Shown here: one piece after another, positions 1-10,000 of the stretch
Numbering within the stretch: the first letter of the stretch is position 1
Layout: every line of letters starts with the position of its first letter
Source of the DNA: Strongylocentrotus droebachiensis
Lineage: Eukaryota; Echinodermata; Echinoidea; Camarodonta; Strongylocentrotidae
DNA: 64,000 nucleotides
Reading direction: 5' to 3'
Assembly: GCA_035222895.1 (NCBI GenBank)
Contig: JAVYIG010000402.1
Coordinates: 546,955-610,954, forward strand
Notes under the pieces: model-generated
What the model saw: the letters and a program-made list of their open reading frames with translations, nothing else
What the model was told of the DNA's origin: nothing
Databases searched by the model: none
Translations under genes and position numbers: made by a program

Positions 1-156
1 TTACCAGCTCACTAGTACACGGCCCATTCATTCCGAATAGGAGCTGCTACGTCCGCTGCTATGGCGGGCTTTTCAGACTCCCACATTCAAAAAATGGGGA
101 GATGGGTATCTGGGGCATACCGGGGTTATATCAGATTACCGGCAGGTGAAGTTTGA
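1..156 (+). pseudogene. C-terminal remnant of a tyrosine recombinase (YR retroelement or Crypton type)
   Basis: Frame 1 reads an HSFRIGAAT box (the H-x-x-R motif), then IQKMGRWVSGAYRGYIRLP and a stop at 154-156. The layout H-x-x-R, then G-R-W, then Y is the C-terminal catalytic part of tyrosine recombinases of Ngaro/DIRS/Crypton-like elements, with the Tyr of AYRGYIR as probable nucleophile. An in-frame TAG at 13-15 breaks the frame, so the copy is dead or the break is a sequencing error. It is unlike the recombinase at the other end of the window, which has HSTR and KFYRKP. The element body would lie left of the window. Confidence 0.7.
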
Positions 157-311
157 AAACTTCGGGGTGTTATAATTAGTCAGTACGTTGTCTTTTTCAG
201 CTTAATTTTTGTTACGTTTTGATTTAGACTGGTAGGGTGATGGGCGATCAGACCCAACCCAATGCATAATATACTAGTAACCAAATTTTTGATTGCACTG
301 AATTGGGGTGG

Positions 312-317
312 TTTATT
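312..317 (-). promoter_or_regulatory. AATAAA poly(A) signal downstream of the candidate terminal exon
   Basis: The minus strand reads AATAAA about 36 bases after the stop codon of the 353-596 frame. Canonical hexamers are common by chance in AT-rich DNA, so it only supports the exon by position. Confidence 0.3.
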
Positions 318-352
318 CCGAAGAATAACACACATTGCAAAAGACAATTTGT

Positions 353-596
353 TTATGGTAATGTTATGTAGAACATGTTACTGTCTGCGGATTCTTTTTC
401 TCCATTATTTGAATCTGCAGAGTCTACAGATTTATCGAGCCAGACAAGAGATTCTACATCCATACGAGGCACCATCTGGGCCCTGGGGAATTTCATGGTG
501 CAAGCGTCCGGTATCCATCTACCCGCCGAATAACGAGTTGGGCGGTCTATATTCGCCGATTTGGAGGACTCGTTGTTTCGCACCGTATGCACCTTT
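353..596 (-). CDS. Candidate 3' terminal exon, unknown product
   Basis: I do not recognise this product. On the minus strand a CCAG acceptor at 600-597 precedes an open frame of about 80 codons ending in a stop at 353. The tail is Ser/Asp-rich with no membrane segment (for example VDSADSNNGEKESADSN) and ends FYITLP. It resembles an intracellular tail only in composition. An AATAAA lies about 36 bases further on. Strand and position would suit the end of gene A, but the implied intron phase is 2 while the EGF exons end in phase 1, so at least one linking exon (perhaps a membrane exon) is missing. Equally it may be chance or part of an old transposon. Confidence 0.25.
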
Positions 597-866
597 CTGG
601 CAAGGGTACTTACTTCATTTTCATTTCGAACATTTACGAGGTGCTTTCTTGGGAATACAGACGTTCAATTCCTCCCTACTGACCTTCGAACATTCATTAG
701 AACAAGTTAATTTCAGATCTGTATTGATCTTAAGTAGGAATGATTGTACATAATGTTGTCTGTTACGTTCATATTACCTTTCGCAATTATGCAAAGGATG
801 AGATTTTTTCATACCATCCGATTTCGGTGTGGCGGCGATCCATGTCTGAGCAGCCACGTCTCGTGT

Positions 867-1835
867 GGCAGAAAAATTTACAATTTTGACCGCCAAACCG
901 CGGAATTATCTTTAATTTGCACATGTCGAACATACCAGTTTGCAAGAGAACAGGCTTCGAGCCAATGATGGGAAATTGTAATGCAATTAGTATTGTTTGC
1001 ACCCCGTTTACACTTGGTTTGTAGGCTGAGGAGGACCATTAAGGCCTTTGATTTAGTTATCCTCAGTTGTAGGCAATAAAGTGTTTATGCGAACGCTACG
1101 TGTCTCAGGCCAGAGAACTGCGTTGATTTGGGATTATTTTATTATGTGAACGCTACGTGTCTCAGGCCAGAGAACTGCGTTGATTTGTTTTTATTATGTA
1201 ACGCTACGTGTCTCAGGTCAGAGAACTGCGTTGATTTGTTTTTATTATGTGAACGCTACGTGTCTCAGGCCAGAGAACTGCGTTGATTTGGTTATATTTT
1301 ATTATGTGAACGCTACGTGTCTCAGCCCAAAGAACTGCGTCGATTTGGTTTTATTTTATTAGGTGAACGCTACGTGTCTCAGGCCAGAGAACTGCGTTGA
1401 TTTGTTTTAATCTAAATTGGGGGCATTTTAATGCAATTAGTATTTACACCCCGTTTACACTTTGCTTGTAGGCGGAGGATGACCATTAAGGCATTTGCTT
1501 AGTTATCCTCAGTTTTAGGCAATAAAGTGTGTATGCGAACGCTACGTGTCTCAGGCCAGAGAACTGCGTCGATTTGTTTTTATTATTTGAACGCTATGTG
1601 TCTCAAGCCAGAGAACTGCGTTGATTTGTTTTTATTATTTGAACGCTATGTGTCTCAGGTAAGAGAACGGCTGTTCATTGTGAAGTTAATACACTATTTT
1701 CATTTGAATTATTTGTTATACCACAAGTCTAATGACGATGGAAAGTTTCTATATTACAACTAATAAATACCATGGCCAATTGCAAACTAGTTGTCTATGT
1801 CCTTATTCCTTGTTCCAGGTGGATAGAACAATAAT
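867..1835. repeat. 969-bp direct duplication, copy 1
   Basis: This segment recurs at 2521-3489 with a constant offset of 1,654 bases and apparently no differences. Both copies begin at ggcagaaaaatttac and end at gatagaacaataat. It contains the minisatellite below and two versions of a leader (about 979-1090 and 1425-1536) that includes a ccccgtttacac motif and gcaataaagtgt. No coding potential beyond repeat-driven open frames. Confidence 0.9.
1091..1672. repeat. Minisatellite of 51-57 bp, two blocks
   Basis: Units start with gaacgctacgtgtctcag and contain agagaactgcgttgatttg. Starts are near 1091, 1148, 1199, 1251, 1308 and 1365 (spacing 51-57), then 1537, 1589 and 1641 (spacing 52). The second block follows a second copy of the leader, so the array has a higher-order structure. 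The same array is at about 2745-3326 in copy 2. Confidence 0.9.
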
Positions 1836-2520
1836 TAATTTTAACCAGCGCAGAGGAAGTTAAAATAGTTTATTGACAGCTACCTGGGACAAAGTTTTAT
1901 TTATGGGGGAGAGGAGGCTATGAATGTAATCCGATGATGCAATAAACCTTGGGCGGGGAAGAAACCAGTCGCCGTAATGTAAACATGCGGTCAGCTCTCA
2001 ACTTTCCTCCTCTTTCCTCTCCCCAATTTGGACGATATTACCTCATTCAGTCCATGGTATTTCGAAGTTGTCACACTTAACAAATTTTCCCCACCATCCA
2101 TCCCCATACTCCACCAAAAGGGGTCAGTGACTTTTCATGTTTACGATTATCTTTACACAGTTAGTAGCGGGAATTTGACGACAATCCACTCTCTCAAGGG
2201 CTATGCCTGGTCGCGTTCCAAATGATTACACGGGCCTTGCGGGGCTTTTTCCTGATCTTATTTCCCAGAACTCGAACTTTTCATACGGTCTGATTTGGTT
2301 ATAACATCCTTTATTAAGAGTCTGGTTTTCGAGAGATCGGGTTTCACCCGCATTTGAGTTCTTAGTGGACAATGTCATTAAATTCCTGCCTTCATGTATT
2401 TGTTTTTACAAATGGAATTTTATGATGTACATCACTTTCTATAATTCATTTTGTTGTTACCTATACGTAATTGGTAAAATCACACCTCTTTGGGTGCTTC
2501 TGTAACTGTACTTGTCATAA
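1836..2520. other. Spacer between the two 969-bp copies
   Basis: Single-copy looking sequence. The frame 2028-2225 has no recognisable domain and I see no RNA gene. Confidence 0.5.
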
Positions 2521-3489
2521 GGCAGAAAAATTTACAATTTTGACCGCCAAACCGCGGAATTATCTTTAATTTGCACATGTCGAACATACCAGTTTGCAAG
2601 AGAACAGGCTTCGAGCCAATGATGGGAAATTGTAATGCAATTAGTATTGTTTGCACCCCGTTTACACTTGGTTTGTAGGCTGAGGAGGACCATTAAGGCC
2701 TTTGATTTAGTTATCCTCAGTTGTAGGCAATAAAGTGTTTATGCGAACGCTACGTGTCTCAGGCCAGAGAACTGCGTTGATTTGGGATTATTTTATTATG
2801 TGAACGCTACGTGTCTCAGGCCAGAGAACTGCGTTGATTTGTTTTTATTATGTAACGCTACGTGTCTCAGGTCAGAGAACTGCGTTGATTTGTTTTTATT
2901 ATGTGAACGCTACGTGTCTCAGGCCAGAGAACTGCGTTGATTTGGTTATATTTTATTATGTGAACGCTACGTGTCTCAGCCCAAAGAACTGCGTCGATTT
3001 GGTTTTATTTTATTAGGTGAACGCTACGTGTCTCAGGCCAGAGAACTGCGTTGATTTGTTTTAATCTAAATTGGGGGCATTTTAATGCAATTAGTATTTA
3101 CACCCCGTTTACACTTTGCTTGTAGGCGGAGGATGACCATTAAGGCATTTGCTTAGTTATCCTCAGTTTTAGGCAATAAAGTGTGTATGCGAACGCTACG
3201 TGTCTCAGGCCAGAGAACTGCGTCGATTTGTTTTTATTATTTGAACGCTATGTGTCTCAAGCCAGAGAACTGCGTTGATTTGTTTTTATTATTTGAACGC
3301 TATGTGTCTCAGGTAAGAGAACGGCTGTTCATTGTGAAGTTAATACACTATTTTCATTTGAATTATTTGTTATACCACAAGTCTAATGACGATGGAAAGT
3401 TTCTATATTACAACTAATAAATACCATGGCCAATTGCAAACTAGTTGTCTATGTCCTTATTCCTTGTTCCAGGTGGATAGAACAATAAT
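2521..3489. repeat. 969-bp direct duplication, copy 2
   Basis: Copy of 867-1835 in the same orientation. The two break from each other exactly after aacaataat (copy 1 continues taatttt, copy 2 continues aacattt). Near identity suggests a very recent duplication or an assembly effect. Confidence 0.9.
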
Positions 3490-3584
3490 AACATTTACTG
3501 CCTTTGCATGTTTTGAAAAACGAGCTGCAAAGTTGACACACAATGTATTTTATTACTCTAAAAAAAAGTTTTTTAATATTTATT

Positions 3585-3840
3585 GATCTTTACTATACCC
3601 ATTGCCTTCTGGAACCGGGTGGCCCCTGTATGGGTACCCGGTAGGATGCGGCCGTCATTGTTGGTCAAACAGCTTGTGAGCGTCAAGTAACGCCCGGCTG
3701 GAATGCTCCCCAGGGAGTGGAGATTGTGCACACAGTGTGTGCGGGCAAGCACTGAATCCAATGACCGGGGTAATAGTATATTTGTAAAGCGCTTAGAGAC
3801 ATTTGTATTAAGCGCTATATAAAAATTAAATATTTTTTTT
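3585..3840 (+). repeat. SINE-like element
   Basis: It has a head with ggtacccggtaggatgcgg, a body with tgaccggggtaatag, and a 3' end aagcgctatataaa followed by AT-rich sequence and a T run. The same tail motifs recur near 5350, 33540, 42600 and 49200, so this is a dispersed family. The 5' end is uncertain and I could not fold a tRNA head by eye. Confidence 0.6.
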
Positions 3841-3930
3841 TTTTATTATCAAGCATATGGCAATGAATGAATTCAGTAGTCAACGGGTTGACACATTCGA
3901 ATTACATATATTTCCTAACAGCAAACATAC

Positions 3931-4047
3931 CTGTTTCACAGACAAGCCCAGTATATCCCAACGGACAGTCGCACGTGTAATCATTCTCTTGGTTGATGCC
4001 GAGACATGTTCCTCCATTGGTGCAGGGGTTCGAATGACAAGCGACGG
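3931..4047 (-). CDS. Gene A exon 11: EGF-like domain 8
   Basis: Reads [14 protein letters not shown] and [16 protein letters not shown]. Acceptor GAAAAG is weak (purine-rich), donor G/GTATGT is good. It is the last exon I can assign to gene A with confidence. Confidence 0.75.
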
Positions 4048-7000
4048 CTTTTCACGATTATCAAGGAAAAATAGATTAGAAATTAAATACAATTACATCC
4101 AAAAAATAACCGGTTACATCAATAGTAGTTTTAATGTCTATATAATCTAACCGTTTTGGATTTAATTTATCAAATTCATTAATCGAGTTGACTTTTACTT
4201 TTTCAATGAGCGTACAAATTACAGGGATAAATTCTTGCTGAATCAAGGGTACATTTCAAATATTGGTTTAAAATATTATCTAAATGCCCATACTGAAACG
4301 AATTTCTATAAATATATTCCAAGAATTATTAAAAGAAGAAAACTTGACATTTTGATTGATTCTGAAACTATAAAGCATTCCATTAAACGTTACTTTCTAA
4401 GGGGGAACGAAATGATGGGCATGTTGATTAATATAGCCGGTGTCATAATGGTAATAAGACGATGACCAAATAATGATAATGGAACAGCCAAATCCTTTAG
4501 ATTTTGTGAGCAATAATTATTGGATTTAGGCTAAATATCAAAGATGTTTATGGTTATAGGCCTAGTGATAGTTATAATTATAGTTAAAGATATTGTTATA
4601 CTTATAGTACAAAGAAACTCTGAAAAGTACATTGTATTAAGCCCAAGAATGTATACACAATATAGAAAGTCAAATTATTCAAAAGGAATTGTTTTAATAA
4701 TTCTAAAATTCTCTTCCAAGAAGGTATACCACTGACTGACACCCGAATTCCATATATTCAATATGCATTGACCTAAAGTTCTCTTTGATAATGATAGATT
4801 GATATTCGGTCTCAAAGTGTAATGGTCACGTTCTCAAACTATTGTTTTTTTTTTATTTGAATTTATTAACAACACATTGTTTAATATTGGGAATCTTTCT
4901 TTAAGCATAACTTTTAATTTTACCTTCATCACATGTAGGTCCCTTGAAGCCAGTATCGCCACATGCGCACGAAAATGCTGTGTTTTGCTCAACATTCGTA
5001 CACGCTCCTCCATTTAAGCAGGGATTCACTTCACATGGATTATCTGAAGATTAAAGAACAAAGCTGTAGCTGTACATTTATTTATTTATTTATTCAGTTT
5101 TATTTAAAAACAGGGTAGTCTTTTCAGTGCCAAAGGCCTGCTTTACAAAAGAGCACTGTAAATACATAATTAGTAAGTTTAACGTGACAATTTGTTAATG
5201 ATACCTGATACACATGAGAACTTATTACGAGGTGAATGACCTTTGCGACATGTTGTGAGTATTATAGGAGCAAGGTAAAGAGGACAGAGAAGCGTATGAA
5301 GCAGGTCACGGCACTTATGTCTTTGAGCAAGACCTTTCATCTTTATTGATCCTCTCCACCGATGTGATAGATGCGTACCCGGTAGGACCTATTATTATCA
5401 TAATTAGTTGTTATTGTTTGAAAAATCCTTCAAACGTTAACATTTTGTAATAAAGGCTATCAAGGGCCTAATTTCATAAAGACTGATACTTTGTACGACA
5501 GTGGTACTCACTGGACTTTTTGGATGGAAATATGTTAATATCTTGATGCTCGAACCATGTTGTCGGAAAGAGTAAAATTACCAAGCAAGCTTTGAGAAGA
5601 AAAGTACTACAAGCCTTTAAAATATGAATTGTATTCGGTTAGTCGTTGACTTGTTTTCATGGATTACTGAAAACAGATCTGGTAAATCTATTTAATTCTA
5701 AATGTTCCTGAACTATATCTTAAGAGTGTTACATACTCTTTTCAATGTTGTCCGATGAGGTAAGAAGTGGATAAGTGACCATAAGGGAAGATTTTACAAA
5801 AGTTAAATATGTATCAGGACCACTGTTCCCAGACTAAAACCTGGAGTAATATCCCCCTTGGACAACTTCCCCGTAAGAAAATTACAAAGCCGGATAAGTA
5901 TGCCATGAAAATAACTTAAATTACCGAAGAACAAGTACCAACAGTGTAATCAAATAAGGAGGTGTTTTTTCGAGGAAATTTGTCCGGATGTATGTCCTGG
6001 GGCTTGAGTCCGAGGGAAAGTTTTCCAGGTTATGATTTCATTGTTTTTGTTATCATTATTATTATTATTATCATTATCATTATTATTAGTTGTATTTTTA
6101 TTGTTATTATCATAATCAATACTAATATTTTCATTATCAACATCATCATCATCATCATCGTCGTCGTCGTCATATTTTTTACCTTGAAGTTCACACATGG
6201 TGCCGGTGAAGCCGGGCGGACAGGAGCAGACGAATTCCGAATCTTGATTTACATTCTCACACGTCCCTTCATGTTGACATGGATTAGACTCACATGGAAA
6301 TACTGGCAAAGACAATACAAATTCATATCGTGTTTGGTTGTCATATTTTGACAAAGAAAAAGTGCTCTAATAATACCAGATGCAGCAATATTTTTTTCTT
6401 TGTGCAAAACACAATAAGTGTATATGTATTTCCAAAATATCTAACAAGCAAGAACAAACGTTTCAACTATTAACTTTTTTCGGAGGGGAGGGGTGGTGGA
6501 GTTTACAGAACTTCGTGTCCATTTGGCAAGTGTGTGTGAGCAGCCTTTTGAACTGTAAGTTCTGCAAGTGTTTAGAAGCCTCAAAATTGAAATCATCATC
6601 ATTACATCCATTCTCCGTCTCTGTTTTGCTTTTCGACTCTCATCTCTTTTGCCAACCCTTATTGTGACCTTTTTATATTTAAACCCTCTTCTATTCTTAC
6701 TTTGGTTACCATGCCTTCAGGCCTCTAGGCCTTTTTTTTTTATAGATATGCTGCACAACATATTTGTATTGTAGAAAACCCTATCATTTACCCCCTCCTC
6801 AATATCTATCTTACCAATATTCATATGCATAATTGGAGAGTTGTATCCATTTGATTTGTGATGTTTTATACCATCAGATTCATATTGACGTAATATCTAT
6901 ACAATGTTTTTTATCATGGTTAGTGAAATTAAATGAAACGGAATCATTACAATATTTAATATCATTCTCACCGAAGTGATGACACGTCGGACCAGCTCTG

Positions 7001-10000
7001 AGCGGTGGACAGGTACACGTGTACCCCCCATCAGACTCTTGACATGTGCCGCCGCTCTGGCAAGGGTCAGGAGTGCAGGGATTGCTTGCTAAATAAACAA
7101 ACAAAAATATATACGACGAATAATGTATATAATAATGATAATGATAGTAATAGTGATATGATTAATGATAATAGTGATAACAATATTATTACCAATAACA
7201 GCAGCAAATGATATATTTTATAAACTTTAAGAAAAACAACAAATAATAAGTATAATAATGCCAAAAAGGACAATGAAAATGAACAAAATAACAATATGTT
7301 TAATAATAACAATATTCATAATGATGATAACAATGAATAATAACAATGTATTATCAATAATTGTAAAAATTATAATGATAATAATAATAATACTCATAAA
7401 TAATAACTTCAATTATGATGTTAATAATATCAATAATGATAACAATAACAATAATAATAATAATGTTAGTACCAATGTTAATGATGAGAATAATGATAAT
7501 AATCTTGATGATGATAATGATAAAAATGATAGTAATAATGATTATGATAATGGGAAATGATCATAAAACCAGCTGGGTGTATAAGCCGCCTTTTCCAGAA
7601 AAAGCTACCAACCGTGTAAAGATAATCATAAATTACCAAATGACAGGTACCAAGAGGGTATAGAAGGTGATTGTACGAGCGTATATGACGAGATATAATT
7701 GTAATTGCAATGATTATTATTATTATTGTTACTATCAACATTGTTTTAATTGATTTTATTATTACTATGGTTACTGTTTATCATTATTAATATTATTATC
7801 AACTGTACCTTGAAGTTCACACATGATGCCTGTGTAGCCAGACGGACAGGAGCAGACGAATTCCGAGTCTTGATTAACATCGTCGCACGTTCCGCCATGT
7901 TCACACGGATCAGAACTGCATGGAAATACTGGCAAAGACATTGACCAAAAAATACATTTTTTAAAAGTATTTTGTAAAAATAGTGCTTAAATAATATTGG
8001 ATCCAGCAATATGTTTCTTCGTGCAAAACCGAGATGTGTACATGCATTTCAAAAATGTCGAGCAAGCAAGAAAAAAAAAGTGTTTGAACTGTTTACAATT
8101 GTTTTTGTTATCATCGTTTGTGAAATAAAGACAAGATGACATGAAACGAAATAAAATCATCATAGTCATTACAATTATGTAATATCATTCTCACCAATGA
8201 GATGACAGGTTGAACCAGCGAAGGGAGGAGGACAGATACACGTGAATCCTCCACCAGTCTGTTGACATGTGCCACCACTCAGACAAGGGTTAGGATCGCA
8301 GGTGTTTACGTCTAAATAAACAACAACAACAACAAAAACGAATTATAAGTATGATAATGCCAACGAGGACAATAACAATGAACCAACAAATAGTACGTTT
8401 TATAATAACAATAATCATAATGATGATAATAATGAATAATAATAGTGTATTATCAATAATTTTATCATTAAAGAAGGTCGATGAAAATTGACTTCACACT
8501 TTTGAGATGGCATGCCTCAGGAGAATCATGGGTGTGACCAGACTTGACAGGCTAAGGAACACACATATACAAACACAACTGAATATGGAGAAAACCATCA
8601 TCGACAGGGTTGCCACAAAAAGACTGAGATACTTTGGAAATATCAACCGAATGAATTCAAAAAGAAACCCCCACATCCTTTTCAACGGAAATGTACATGG
8701 CAAATGCCCAAGGGGAAGACCAGCTAAGAGATAGACAGACTGCATCAAGGCGGACTGCAAAAACAGACAAGTTGACTCCTGACTAAAGCCACTAGGCTAA
8801 CAGAAGACAGGAAGGTGTGGCAAGCCATAGTGAAACAGAAGCCATCATACATCCCAATGATGGTGTGGACGGCTTAAAGGTAAAGACCAGTAATGGTCAT
8901 GCGATTGCATTGTGAAAGAAACGTTGTGGAATCGATCAGAAAAGGTTGATCATCTAGCATCTAGCATCTGCAAGGTTCTGGAATCATCAAAATGATAAGA
9001 AATTTGGCCCATTCTTCGTAAAGTTACAAGCACTATACACATAAAGATGTTTATGGGACTACCCTATATCTCTCACACGACCATGAGAGAAACAAATTTA
9101 CCAAATATATGAATTAGTAGGCGGTTTCCCGGCAATTTTTTTATCATCATGTATTAGTCAAAACATATTCTTTCACATGATTGGTAATGAGAGCTTCCAT
9201 TTCATTTTTTGAAATTGGGGCGTTTCCAATACTGGTCTTTACCTTTAAGTAAAGTAAGTCAAGTCAATAATTTTAAAAATCGTAATGATAATAATAATAA
9301 TTATCATAATAATATATATCCATTTTTGTATTAATAATATCAAAAATGATAACAATAACAATAATAATAATAATGTTAGTACCAATGTTAATGATGAGAA
9401 TAATGATAATAATCTTGATGATGATAATGATAAAAATGATAGTAATAATGATTATGATAATGGGAAATGATCATAAAACCAGCTGGGTGTATAAGCCGCC
9501 TTTTCTAGAGAAAGCTACCAACCGTGTAAAGATAATCATAAATTACCAAATGACAGGTACCAAGAGGGTATAGAAGGTGATTGTACGAGCGTAGATGACG
9601 AGATATAATTGTAATTGCAATGATTATTATTATTATTGTTACTATCATCATTGTTTTAATTGATTTTATTATTATTATGGTTACTGTTATCATTATTAAT
9701 GTTATCATCAACTTTACCTTGAAGTTCACACATGGTTCCTGTGTAGCCAGGCGGACAGGAGCAGACGAATTCCGAATCTTGATTTACATTCTCGCACGTC
9801 CCTTCATGTTGACATGGATTAGAACCGCATGGAAATACTGGCAAAGACATTTAAAAAATATTACATTTTTTGCATTTTTTTGTAAAAATAGTGCTTTAAT
9901 AATATCGGATCCAGCAATATTTTTCTTTGTGCAAAACACAAGATTTGTACATGTATTTCAAAAAGTTCAAGCAAGCAAGAAAAAAAATTATTTGAACTTT

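Larger units (their letters stand above)
157..866. other. Region without a certain gene
   Basis: Single-copy looking DNA after the recombinase remnant. The plus frame 262-753 is open but has no recognisable domain. The only candidate is the minus-strand exon at 353-596, listed separately. Confidence 0.5.

Noticed and set aside
262..753. 163-residue plus-strand frame
   Set aside because: No recognisable domain and no good start context. The opposite-strand candidate exon explains the region at least as well.
1091..1672. Regularly spaced repeats that look like a CRISPR array
   Set aside because: The whole 51-57-bp unit repeats, including the would-be spacers, and the window is eukaryotic. This is a minisatellite.
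5950..6354. 134-residue minus frame with poly-Asp as one protein
   Set aside because: Only the EGF part (6302-6183) is exon. The Asp/Asn run is GAT/AAT intron sequence after the donor.
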